Assembly (NCBI GenBank): GCA_947175575.1
Contig: CAMWNG010000002.1
Span: 1-64,000, forward strand
Direction of reading: 5' to 3'
Length of the DNA stretch: 64,000 bases
Source: an uncultured Bacteroidales bacterium
Lineage (GTDB): Bacteria > Bacteroidota > Bacteroidia > Bacteroidales > Muribaculaceae
The notes beneath the pieces are model-generated. The model had not been told where the DNA came from and did not search any database. It saw only the letters and a list, made by a program, of their open reading frames with translations. Both the position numbers and the translations under genes were made by a program. Positions 53,071 to 62,656 of this stretch are shown here, one piece after another. Within the stretch, counting starts at the first letter, position 1. Every line of letters begins with the position of its first letter.

Positions 53071-53553
53071 TTATGGTATCAGCGCAGTGGTGTCATGGCC
53101 GTAAGAACGCAGTTCGCGGACGAGCGACGATGAGAGCGCCTGATGGTCGGGGAGTGTGAACAGGATAACAGTCTCGATGCCGGACAGGCGTCGGTTGACG
53201 TCGGCCAGTTCGCGTTCGTATTCGAAGTCGCGCACGTTGCGCACACCGCGCAGAAGCCAGTTGGCGCCAACCTCGCGTGCGAGGTCGATCGTGAGTTTAT
53301 GTTCGTATGTCACGATGGTGATCGATTTGCCGAGACGGTCGGCATAGATGCGCCGCAGTTCGCCGGTGCGCCGCGATATGCTCTCCGACGCCTCTTTGGC
53401 AGAGTTGACCCCGACTGCAATTATTATTCTGTCGAACAGCGGCAAAGCGCGTTCCACAAGTGATGCATGCCCTATGGTGAAAGGGTCGAATGATCCGGCG
53501 AAGAGTGCTATTCGCGCTTTGTTGTTTTGTGATATCGGGCTTGGGGAATACAT
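53071..53553 (-). CDS. coaD: pantetheine-phosphate adenylyltransferase
   Basis: IALFAGSFDPFTIGHASLVERAL, NWLLRGVRNVRDFEYERELADVNRRL. Confidence 0.95.
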   Translation of the reverse strand: MYSPSPISQNNKARIALFAGSFDPFTIGHASLVERALPLFDRIIIAVGVNSAKEASESISRRTGELRRIYADRLGKSITIVTYEHKLTIDLAREVGANWLLRGVRNVRDFEYERELADVNRRLSGIETVILFTLPDHQALSSSLVRELRSYGHDTTALIP

Positions 53554-53628
53554 ATCAGAAATTATAGTACAGGTATTGGAAATTATATCGTAAGTATAAT
53601 ATAAATTTTAATTGGAATCGGTATATGT

Positions 53629-55563
53629 TCAGAGTTGGGAATCGTCTTCTATCACAAGGTTGTTGATGATGAAATTCTGGCGTTCCATAGTGTTCTTGCC
53701 CATATAGAATTCAAGCAACGCGTCCACACCGTCCTCCTTTCGCAACGTCACGCGGTCAAGCCTCATCATCGGCCCGATAAAAGCACGGAATTCTTCAGGC
53801 GAGATTTCACCCAGACCCTTGAATCGCGTGATTTCGGCTTTGTCACCAAATCGTTCGATGGCTGCAATGCGTTCTTCGTCCGTGTAACAGTACACAGTGT
53901 CGTTCTCGTTCTTGTTCTTTGCTCCCCGGCGGGATGTCTGGGAGTTGCGCACACGGAACAGCGGAGTCTGCAACACGTAGACATGACCGTTCTTTATAAG
54001 ATCGGGGAAGAATGTGAGGAAGAATGTGAGCAGCAGCAGGCGGATGTGCATGCCGTCGACATCGGCATCCGTAGCTATGATGACCTTGTTGTAGCGGAGG
54101 CCGTCTATACCGTCCTGGACATTCAGGGCAGCCTGCAGAAGGTTGAATTCTTCATTTTCGTAGAGCACTTTCTGAGTAACTCCGTAGGTGTTCAGGGGCT
54201 TGCCTCTGAGCATGAATACGGCCTGTGTGTCCGGGTTGCGCACCTTGGTGATGCTGCCGCCGGCCGAATCACCCTCGGTGAGAAAAATCGACGAGTCAGC
54301 CTTTTTGTCCTCCGCGCCGCGTGTGTCGTTCAGATGCACATTGCAGTCGATGAGTTTACGGTTGTGGACACTTACCTTCTTGGCCTTTTCCTTGGCTGCT
54401 TTCGATACGGATGCCATCGCCTTGCGGTTGCGTTCGCTTTCCTGTATCTTTTTGAGTATCGCGTCTGCCACGTCGAGGTTGCGGTGCAGATAGTCATCGA
54501 GTTCTTTTTTGACGAAGTCGCTTATGAACTTGGCGACTGTGGGACCTTCCGGACCCATCTCGCGCGAACCCAGCTTGGTTTTGGTCTGCGATTCGAAAAC
54601 GGGGTCCTGTACCCTGATAGCCACTGCTGCCACCATGCCGTTACGTATGTCCGAATAATCGAAACTACGGCCGAAATAGTCGCGCAGCGTACGCGATACG
54701 GCCTCTTTGAACGCTGTGAGATGTGTACCCCCCTGGGTGGTGTGCTGACCGTTTACGAAGGAATAATATTCTTCGCCGTACTGGTTGGCGTGTGTAAGGG
54801 CAATCTCGATGTCATGCCCTTTAAGGTGAATGATCTCATAGAGCGGATCGTGGGTCATGCGCTGTCCGAGAAGGTCGAGGAGGCCTTTGCGCGATATGTA
54901 CCGTTTGCCGTTGAGAATGATTGACAGGCCGGTGTTCAGATAGGTGAAATTCTTAATGAGATTCTCGACCGGTTCGAACCGGTAAGCGTATCCGGGGAAA
55001 ATTTCGGGATCCGGATGAAAACGGACAAGTGTACCGTCCGGTTCATCAGAGGGATACATGCCTGAATCGGCTGTCATGACTCCTTTCTCGAACGTAGCGG
55101 CGCGCCGCATGCCTTCGCGGACCGATGCCACTTCGAACCTGTCGCTGAGAGCGTTCACAGCCTTGAGACCTACGCCGTTGAGGCCTACGCTCTTCTGAAA
55201 CGCCTCATTGTCGAATTTGCCGCTGGTGTTTATTTTGGACACGGCGTCCACCAGGCTCCCCAGAGGAATACCGCGGCCGTGGTCGCGCACCTCCACCGAA
55301 CCGTCCTCGGCAATGTCGACGGTAACCGTTTTGCCATAGCCCATCATGTATTCGTCGATGGAGTTGTCGAGCACTTCCTTAAGCAGGACGTAAATGCCGT
55401 CGTCGTCCTGAGAACCGTCGCCCAGCTTACCTATGTACATGCCGGGACGCATCCGTACATGCTCGAGCCAGTCGAGCGTGCGGATTTGGTCTTCGGTATA
55501 TGTAGCTTTCTTAGGCGCCGGGGTGTCGACCTCTGCGGCGTCAAATTCAAGTTCGTCTTTCAT
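53629..55563 (-). CDS. parE: DNA topoisomerase IV subunit B
   Basis: [76 protein letters not shown]; placed at MKDELEF. Confidence 0.9.
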   Translation of the reverse strand: MKDELEFDAAEVDTPAPKKATYTEDQIRTLDWLEHVRMRPGMYIGKLGDGSQDDDGIYVLLKEVLDNSIDEYMMGYGKTVTVDIAEDGSVEVRDHGRGIPLGSLVDAVSKINTSGKFDNEAFQKSVGLNGVGLKAVNALSDRFEVASVREGMRRAATFEKGVMTADSGMYPSDEPDGTLVRFHPDPEIFPGYAYRFEPVENLIKNFTYLNTGLSIILNGKRYISRKGLLDLLGQRMTHDPLYEIIHLKGHDIEIALTHANQYGEEYYSFVNGQHTTQGGTHLTAFKEAVSRTLRDYFGRSFDYSDIRNGMVAAVAIRVQDPVFESQTKTKLGSREMGPEGPTVAKFISDFVKKELDDYLHRNLDVADAILKKIQESERNRKAMASVSKAAKEKAKKVSVHNRKLIDCNVHLNDTRGAEDKKADSSIFLTEGDSAGGSITKVRNPDTQAVFMLRGKPLNTYGVTQKVLYENEEFNLLQAALNVQDGIDGLRYNKVIIATDADVDGMHIRLLLLTFFLTFFPDLIKNGHVYVLQTPLFRVRNSQTSRRGAKNKNENDTVYCYTDEERIAAIERFGDKAEITRFKGLGEISPEEFRAFIGPMMRLDRVTLRKEDGVDALLEFYMGKNTMERQNFIINNLVIEDDSQL

Positions 55564-55724
55564 CTCACGCAAAGGTAATAAAAATCCGTGGAATCACAAT
55601 AAAAAATCTATTGAAAAAACATATTTAAGCCGTGAATACAATCTGAAATCGTGCCCGATTGGAAACTGAGTCCATCGTCAGGAAATTATTACCAATTGAA
55701 AATGTAAAATTAACATTTTTTAAC

Positions 55725-55735
55725 GGGGGGGGGGG
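55725..55735. repeat. 11-bp homopolymeric G tract upstream of the fimbrial operon
   Basis: taacgggggggggggtaaaa inside an AT-rich intergenic region. Confidence 0.95.
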
Positions 55736-55757
55736 TAAAATGCTGGTATTTTATTCC

Positions 55758-55765
55758 TATCTTTG
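55758..55765 (+). promoter_or_regulatory. -7 element TATCTTTG of the fimbrial operon
   Basis: TAnnTTTG consensus match 22 nt after the G tract; no canonical -33 TTTG at the expected spacing. Confidence 0.55.
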
Positions 55766-55944
55766 CAAATAATTAGCTTTATTTGCAGACTTTATTTATA
55801 AGTGATTGTCAGCGACAGTGTTAAGAGAGATTATATAATTTGATAATCCAATATTTATCATATCCTTTTTTCATGCGAACACGAGTCCGCTTTTTTTATT
55901 ATCCGATGATAATTGTAAATACTATATTGTGTCGATTTATTGTC

Positions 55945-56547
55945 ATGTTATCTTTTCCGATTAAATATAAGTTGCGGTGCCTTACTTTATTCAGCATTGT
56001 GTTATCTTTTCCGATGTTTGCCCAAAACGTAGCTGTTAAGACGAATCTTTTGAGCGACGCAGCTCTGACACCATCTCTCGGTCTTGAAATCGGACTCGCG
56101 AAAAAATGGACGATTGATATTGACGGTCAGGTGAACTTCTGGCCTGTGGACGGCCATAAATGGGAACATATGCTCATTCAGCCTGAAGCCCGATATTGGT
56201 TCTGCCGTAAGTTCGCGGGACATTTCATTGGAATTAATGCAATCGGAGCCCAATACAATGTAGGGAATCTCGATCTCGGAGGATTGCATTTCCTCGGGAC
56301 GGATTTCCGGAATCTTAAAGATTTACGCTATCAGGGCTGGGCTGCCGGCGCCGGCATTGCTTACGGCTATTCATGGCCTGTACACGCCCATTGGAATATT
56401 GAGGCCGAATTGGGTCTGGGGTGGCTTTATACACGTTACACTTCATATCCCTGCGCGAAATGCGGCAACAAAATCCGCAACCGTCACCCTCACAATTATG
56501 CCGGTCCTACAAAGGCTGCCATAAATATCGTCTACATTTTTAAATAA
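55945..56547 (+). CDS. DUF3575-like outer membrane protein (fimbrial locus)
   Basis: MFAQNVAVKTNLLSDAALTPSLGLEIGLAKKWTIDIDGQVNFWPVDGHKWEHMLIQPEARYWFCRKFAGHFIGINAIGAQYNVG. Confidence 0.82.
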   Translation: MLSFPIKYKLRCLTLFSIVLSFPMFAQNVAVKTNLLSDAALTPSLGLEIGLAKKWTIDIDGQVNFWPVDGHKWEHMLIQPEARYWFCRKFAGHFIGINAIGAQYNVGNLDLGGLHFLGTDFRNLKDLRYQGWAAGAGIAYGYSWPVHAHWNIEAELGLGWLYTRYTSYPCAKCGNKIRNRHPHNYAGPTKAAINIVYIFK

Positions 56548-56556
56548 GGTATCGGT

Positions 56557-57990
56557 ATGTATAAGAATCTGTTGCTGATTTTCCTGGTCGCCGCCTTCTC
56601 AGCCTCCGCCGGCGTCAATTCGTCGAAGTTGTATATCTCAGACCTCGCTGTGCTGAAATCAGAGGAAGCTATGACTGTCAATATGACTGTCTCACCGGCC
56701 GACTATAAAGTTAAAACCAATAATTTAGTAAAGCTGACTCCGATACTGATCGGTCAGAACGATACCCTGAGCTTACCTGCGGTGACAGTGGCCGGCCGCA
56801 ACGCCTGGTATCATGAGGTGCGTAGCAACGCCGCCGATCCTATGTTGCTAAGAGCCGGGAAGAAGACAACCTTGGCCTATTCGGCAACAGTTCCTTATCA
56901 GGACTGGATGGCGGTATCGCGTATGGAGATCGTGTGCGACACGCTCAGCGAGTGCCGTTGCGATATTCGTTCCGGATCAATCTCTGTGGCCGAAATGGAT
57001 TTTACTCCCAAAAACTATGAATCCGACAGTTCCACGTTTGCTTACATTGTGCCAACCGACACCATCGAAAAGATTTTCGATCTCTCGGGCAGTGCCAACA
57101 TCGTTTTCAAGGTCAACCGAACCGACATCGACTGGAGTTATAAGTCGAACTATGCGGAACTTGACTCCATTCTGCGCACAATCGCGGTGGTGAAGGATAA
57201 TCCCGATGCTACCGTCGAACAGATCATGCTTACCGGTTACGCATCACCTGAAGGTTCATATTCGAACAATGTGCGGCTGGCGAAAGGGCGCACCGAGGTG
57301 GTGAAGAATTATGTGGCGCAGCACTCTGATTTCCCTTCATCAGTGTACACCACATCGTATGTTCCCGAGGACTGGGAGGGTCTGCGCGCATGGCTGAGCA
57401 CATCCATCGTTCCCGACAAAGAGTCTATAATCGCTCTCATTGACGATTCTTCGGTAGCTATCGAGAACAAGAATGATGTGCTCAGGAGCCGTTTCCCGGA
57501 ACAATATGCTTTCTTGCTTGCCAATGTGTATCCTTCATTGCGACACACTGATTACCGCATTACTTATAAGATACGGCGTTATTTCGATGTGGCTGAGATC
57601 GCCACAGTTATGGCCATAAGTCCGCGTAACCTTAGCCTCAACGAATTCTTCCTGTTGGCTAACAGCTATGAGAAAGGCAGCCCGGAATATCATGATGTGT
57701 TCCTCACGGCCGCACGCATCTATCCCGATTCCGATGTCGCCAACCTGAATGCTGCGTTCTCGGCAATAAGTCAGAACGAGCTTAACAGTGCGCGAATGTT
57801 TCTCGGTCGTGTGGCTCCTTCTGCCGAGACAGCCTACGCATGGGGCATCATATATGCAAAAGAGGGCGACTATGATAAGGCTCTCGAAATGCTCAGGCAA
57901 GCACGCGACGGTGGAGCGGAAAACGCTGACGAGACCATCCGTCGCGTGACAGAGGCTTCGCGTCCCGGACAGGCTGTGCGTGTGTTATGA
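56557..57990 (+). CDS. DUF3868/OmpA-like protein of the fimbrial locus
   Basis: SSKLYISDLAVLKSEEAMTVNMTVSPADYKVKTNNLVKLTPILIGQNDTLSLPAVTVAGRNAWYHEVRS; OmpA-like IMLTGYASPEGSYSNNVRLAKGRTEVVKNYV. Confidence 0.82.
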   Translation: MYKNLLLIFLVAAFSASAGVNSSKLYISDLAVLKSEEAMTVNMTVSPADYKVKTNNLVKLTPILIGQNDTLSLPAVTVAGRNAWYHEVRSNAADPMLLRAGKKTTLAYSATVPYQDWMAVSRMEIVCDTLSECRCDIRSGSISVAEMDFTPKNYESDSSTFAYIVPTDTIEKIFDLSGSANIVFKVNRTDIDWSYKSNYAELDSILRTIAVVKDNPDATVEQIMLTGYASPEGSYSNNVRLAKGRTEVVKNYVAQHSDFPSSVYTTSYVPEDWEGLRAWLSTSIVPDKESIIALIDDSSVAIENKNDVLRSRFPEQYAFLLANVYPSLRHTDYRITYKIRRYFDVAEIATVMAISPRNLSLNEFFLLANSYEKGSPEYHDVFLTAARIYPDSDVANLNAAFSAISQNELNSARMFLGRVAPSAETAYAWGIIYAKEGDYDKALEMLRQARDGGAENADETIRRVTEASRPGQAVRVL

Positions 57991-58037
57991 TACTTGAAAA
58001 TCAAATAAATCAATAATAATCACTTTAACGTAACAAA

Positions 58038-60131
58038 ATGAAGAAATCACTTCTTTACGGAATGATGGCCACAGGCCTTCTTTTCACGGGTTGTAATTCT
58101 GACGACCCCGAAGTGCTGCCCGGCAATGAAGTGTCTGAGGTTGATCAGACCTTCTATGTCAGCATGCGTCTTGCAGGAGATGTCCCCGGCTCTCGCGCCG
58201 AAGGTGACGATACCACCCCCTCTTCCGTTCCCGTTTATGCGGATGGAACCGGAGACGAAAGCAAAGTCAATAACGCGTATTTCGTATTCTATGATGACAG
58301 AGGATATGTCATTGGCGATATTGTAAAGATCGACCTCGATGACACAAAATGGGTCACCAATACCGAGACCGGAACAGTCGAAAAATCATATAAATCAGTA
58401 GTGGCTGTCCCCGTTCGCAAAGGTGAGAAAAAGCCAAATAGGGTTATCTGCTACATCAACCCTATCGAACCCGGTACACTTAATGTAAACCTCAGCACGA
58501 TCCAGACTGTCTCACGTCCCTTCGTGTATAAGACTTTAAGCGATAATTCGCTTTCATTCGCCATGAGTAATTCCGTTTACTATCCCGAGGGCGAAGCAGA
58601 AGATTCGGAGCCTCAGGTGGCTGTCGCAATTCCCAGCACTCAACTGTATGACACCGAGAAAGCAGCCGAGGATGCAGCCGATGCTGATAATTGCATTACA
58701 ATCCATGTTGAACGCTATGCCACGAAACTTGGCTTTACCGTCAAAGAAGGTGCTAACCAAACCTACAAGACTGCCACGCGCGTCTATAATACTGACGGCT
58801 CAACAGCTGTAAAGACCGTCAACCTGAACTTCGTTCCCCAATACTGGGCGCTGAATGCCGAAGCGAATGAATCATATGTAATCAAGTCTTTCCGCGAGGA
58901 GTCGGCTGATGGTGTACTGTTGGGCGATAACTATAAATACGGCGTATTGAATGCCCGTATTAACCCGGCAGACCCTGCGGATTTTAACGGAGGCGTGCTG
59001 ACAACCGGCGATTGGAATTGGAACAATCCTACTGATTTCCGTTCGTTCTGGGGAATGTCTCCCGCATACTTTACATCTCAGTATCCGGAAGTGTCATCTG
59101 ACGTCATGGGGGATAACGCCCTTCAGGTAAATCAGAAGTATATTTCGTACAATGAACTCAGCACTCTCGGATTTTCAGTTATGGGAACTACCCCTGATTA
59201 CGGTCCTCATTACTTCAAGGAAACTACCGTCGGGTCCATTGCCCTTAGTGCCGATAATCCCAACCCTGCCGCAGCGGTCGCATCAGTTATCTATGTAGGT
59301 AAATATAATGTAGAGGTGGACGGAACTACCTTTGAAAACACCGATTTCTATACATATCTTACCGGTAATGTTGATGGTGTGGAGGAAGATCGTCCGTATG
59401 TCTATTTCAAGAATGCAGAAAATTCAGCCGCAAGTGCAGTTCCCGGCGGCGAGAGCATGCTGAAACGGTTCCTGGTTCAGTGCGGAATACTTTTCAAAGG
59501 AACAGCCGATGCCGAAAATAAGATTTCTTATCGGGAATTCGATGTGAATAACACCGAAGATATGAACATTCTTGCAAGCAATCTGATGGTAAGTGAAATC
59601 AGCGATGCTGTTAAGCAGAATTACGACGGGAATACAGGTACAATGCTGAAACTCCAGAATAACGCACGTACTCTCCAGTTCAAGGCTATTCCTTCTGCAA
59701 ACACCGGGATTTATATCCTCACCGGAAATGGTTACAAGCAGATCGTAAGCACCGTGACAGATACAAAGACGCAGGTAACTCTCACACAGGCTAACATAGC
59801 ACTGCTCCGTAACGTAGGCATGTCTTATTTCTACAACAAGAGTCACGCCTACTTCAACATTCCGGTAAAACATCTCGGATGGTATCGTCGTGCTAACGAT
59901 CAGATGAACTCTGCTGAACTTGATTGGAGCAAGGTTCGCGTCGGCGACTTCGGCATGGTCCGCAACCATAGCTACAGCGTGAATGTGACTAATATCATCG
60001 GTCTTGCCTCCGGTATCGGTGGCGATGATGTACCTATCGTTCCACCGGCCACTCCCAAAAACTGCTTTGTGGCTTACAATGTGAAGATTCTGCGCTGGGC
60101 GGTTGTTCCCACACAGGATGTTGTACTCTAA
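58038..60131 (+). CDS. Mfa1-like major fimbrial subunit
   Basis: Lipobox LFTGCNSDD; FYVSMRLAGDVPGSRA; C-terminus CFVAYNVKILRWAVVPTQDVVL. Confidence 0.82.
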   Translation: MKKSLLYGMMATGLLFTGCNSDDPEVLPGNEVSEVDQTFYVSMRLAGDVPGSRAEGDDTTPSSVPVYADGTGDESKVNNAYFVFYDDRGYVIGDIVKIDLDDTKWVTNTETGTVEKSYKSVVAVPVRKGEKKPNRVICYINPIEPGTLNVNLSTIQTVSRPFVYKTLSDNSLSFAMSNSVYYPEGEAEDSEPQVAVAIPSTQLYDTEKAAEDAADADNCITIHVERYATKLGFTVKEGANQTYKTATRVYNTDGSTAVKTVNLNFVPQYWALNAEANESYVIKSFREESADGVLLGDNYKYGVLNARINPADPADFNGGVLTTGDWNWNNPTDFRSFWGMSPAYFTSQYPEVSSDVMGDNALQVNQKYISYNELSTLGFSVMGTTPDYGPHYFKETTVGSIALSADNPNPAAAVASVIYVGKYNVEVDGTTFENTDFYTYLTGNVDGVEEDRPYVYFKNAENSAASAVPGGESMLKRFLVQCGILFKGTADAENKISYREFDVNNTEDMNILASNLMVSEISDAVKQNYDGNTGTMLKLQNNARTLQFKAIPSANTGIYILTGNGYKQIVSTVTDTKTQVTLTQANIALLRNVGMSYFYNKSHAYFNIPVKHLGWYRRANDQMNSAELDWSKVRVGDFGMVRNHSYSVNVTNIIGLASGIGGDDVPIVPPATPKNCFVAYNVKILRWAVVPTQDVVL

Positions 60132-60152
60132 AAATACTCTCTGAAAAAGTCA

Positions 60153-60187
60153 GGGCATCCGGCGTGCCGGGTGCATGCCGGATGCCC
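60153..60187 (+). promoter_or_regulatory. intercistronic hairpin between the major subunit and the downstream fimbrial gene
   Basis: GGGCATCCGGC-gtgccgggtgcat-GCCGGATGCCC, 11-bp perfect stem, no strong T run. Confidence 0.7.
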
Positions 60188-60228
60188 TCGCTTTCTATGC
60201 ACCACGCAACCACATTTCAGCATTTCTC

Positions 60229-61269
60229 ATGCTTCATTTTAGTTTCATAAATAAATCAAGGCTTTCAGCAGTCATCGGTCTCGCCGCCATGGCTCTCAGC
60301 GGATGTTCCCTGCTTGAGGAGGATCTGCCCGCTTGTCCCGCGCAATTGCAGTTACAGTTTGTCTACGACTATAACCTGCTTGAAGCGGATGCTTTCGCAT
60401 CCCAGGTTACGAGTGTAAATGTATGGGCTTTCGACCTTTCCGGAGCTTGTGTCTGGAGCGGGGTCGAGTCGGGTGAGTCGCTTAAAGATCCGAACTTCAC
60501 CATGGTGACACCTCTTGGCGAGGGAACCTACGACTTCGTGGTCTGGGCCGGTCTTGACGGCAACAGCGATTTCGAGGTGGGAACATATACTCCGTCCGAC
60601 CGCCGCGATCTGGATATGAAACTGAAGACAGAAACCAAAGATGGACTTAACATCAGTTCGTCGCAATTCAAAGGATTGTTTCACGGTACGCTTTCGAACA
60701 TAACATATACGATTGACCCGATGAAACCGTCAATTCAGACAGAGACGGTATCACTCATTAAAGATACCAACACCCTGGCTGTGATGCTTCAGAACGAAAA
60801 CGGACATGTTCTTGACTCCAAAGATTTCACGGTAAGCTTTTCTTATGCAGATTCATGGCTTGACTGGAACAATCAGGTCATGCCGACGTCTCCTCTGGTG
60901 ACATACACTCCCTGGAGCATACTATATGGCGAGACAACTCTGGGTCCGGTTAACCGAGCCGAAGAGAATGCCGTTCGCTCCACACTCCTCTACGAACTTT
61001 CTCTCAGCCGCCTTATTCTCGGAGGCAACGCCTATCTCGACGTTTTCCGCAATACTGACGGCAAGAATATTATACATCTCCCTCTTATCGAGTTCCTCAT
61101 TCTCGGCAAGGGTAACCGTTACAGCCATTTCGGTGATCAGGAATACCTCGACCGCCGCGACGATTTTTCAGCGATGTTCTTTATTGATGAAGATAATGAC
61201 TGGTATATGGCCGCCGGAATTTACATCAACGGCTGGGCTGTGGTTCCTCCGCAGAACGAAGGCTTTTGA
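60229..61269 (+). CDS. FimB/Mfa2-like fimbrial subunit lipoprotein
   Basis: LSGCSLLEEDLPACPAQLQLQFVYDYNLLEADAFASQVTSVNVWAFDLSGACVW. Confidence 0.85.
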   Translation: MLHFSFINKSRLSAVIGLAAMALSGCSLLEEDLPACPAQLQLQFVYDYNLLEADAFASQVTSVNVWAFDLSGACVWSGVESGESLKDPNFTMVTPLGEGTYDFVVWAGLDGNSDFEVGTYTPSDRRDLDMKLKTETKDGLNISSSQFKGLFHGTLSNITYTIDPMKPSIQTETVSLIKDTNTLAVMLQNENGHVLDSKDFTVSFSYADSWLDWNNQVMPTSPLVTYTPWSILYGETTLGPVNRAEENAVRSTLLYELSLSRLILGGNAYLDVFRNTDGKNIIHLPLIEFLILGKGNRYSHFGDQEYLDRRDDFSAMFFIDEDNDWYMAAGIYINGWAVVPPQNEGF

Positions 61270-61300
61270 TTCATGATCTGAAAATCCGTTCATTGAATAA

Positions 61301-62656
61301 ATGAAATTATATATCCATCTGATACTGACGCTGTTGATACTTTCATCCTGCTCCCTGCTACAGGAGCCGGAAGTGCCATGCCCTCCCGCGGGTGATGGTA
61401 TCATGCTGAGTTTCCGCATAAACACGCAGGAATCCGGTTTGCAATCCCGTGACGATGACCACGGTCACACGGAGGTTGAAAGCGAGTATCGTCAGTTCGA
61501 GGATGGAATTGACCTTCACGACATCGGAATGTTTATCTTCGCCAAGATGGCGGATGCTCCCGGCGAGGAGAAACTTATAGTCAAAGTTGTGGACATCGCC
61601 ACAAGTTTTAAGAGTGACAATATGGAGGTATCCGGTGGCCCCGGATTCTATACTGTAAATATTACGTTGCTCCGACAGCAGCTCAACGATATACTCGGAA
61701 CTGAGATAACACCCGCCGGAACCGCGCGAGTCCAATTCCGTATTCTGATGCTTGTTAACAGTTCAACAAAAGGAACGGGAGCAGGTGGTTCCCTGAGCCA
61801 GTATCGCTGGAACCGAATCGATGGGAATACATATTCGTCGATTATCGCCGACAATGACCACGGACTCGGTAGTTGGACATATACCATGGGATATCTCTGC
61901 AATTTTAACAACGAGAATAATATGGACGAACAAACGGAAAAAGCCTCGATTACCGACCTTTACCCGAATCCCACGGGACGTCCGTATATTCCGATGTTCG
62001 GGACGATGATACAAACAGTGTCGCAGTCGGTACTCTACAACAGCCGTCCGGATAACAGAGTTTTCCTGGGAGAGCTGGATATGCTTCGTGCAGTTGCCAA
62101 GGTGCGCGTAGTCGACAATATAGACAACAAGAACGCGGATGGATACCCGAAAATCGTAAATGCCGCCCTGATCGGCTCACAATCCTATCTTTGTCCCGTA
62201 CCGAACGGAGCTTTAACCTACCAAAACGGAACACAGGTTCATACTCCTCGCCTTGCTAATCCGGAGTATGAAAGTAATGATATTAACAAGTTTACATATC
62301 GGCTTGGAGTTATGCCGGCAGCATGGACGGATCTTCCGCCGACAGCATACCGCGGTGAAATCTTCGCCGGATATATCCCTGAGATGGGTATATTTCATAT
62401 CAATAATGACGTCAATCAGGGCCTACCTCTTTTCCGCATATCGGTGGCTATATCTAAAGATTCAGACGGAAAAGAGATTATTAAGCTGTACGAGGTGCCT
62501 ATGACCGCCTACAGTGGCGAGAATTTCGAGTTTGGCAATGCTATCCTCCGCAACCATATATATACACTGTCTGTCAAACATGTGAATAATTCTGATCTTA
62601 TTTTGAACGTGGCAGTGAAAGACTGGAGGACCATCTCTTACCAATATGAATATTAA
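61301..62656 (+). CDS. fimbrial minor-subunit-like lipoprotein
   Basis: Lipobox LSSCSLLQEPEVPCP; ISFR-type Mfa fold features, operonic position. Confidence 0.65.
   Translation: MKLYIHLILTLLILSSCSLLQEPEVPCPPAGDGIMLSFRINTQESGLQSRDDDHGHTEVESEYRQFEDGIDLHDIGMFIFAKMADAPGEEKLIVKVVDIATSFKSDNMEVSGGPGFYTVNITLLRQQLNDILGTEITPAGTARVQFRILMLVNSSTKGTGAGGSLSQYRWNRIDGNTYSSIIADNDHGLGSWTYTMGYLCNFNNENNMDEQTEKASITDLYPNPTGRPYIPMFGTMIQTVSQSVLYNSRPDNRVFLGELDMLRAVAKVRVVDNIDNKNADGYPKIVNAALIGSQSYLCPVPNGALTYQNGTQVHTPRLANPEYESNDINKFTYRLGVMPAAWTDLPPTAYRGEIFAGYIPEMGIFHINNDVNQGLPLFRISVAISKDSDGKEIIKLYEVPMTAYSGENFEFGNAILRNHIYTLSVKHVNNSDLILNVAVKDWRTISYQYEY

Noticed and set aside
53635-54924. 429-aa forward ORF
   Set aside because: Lies antisense over parE; composition reflects the codon bias of the real gene and shows no recognisable family
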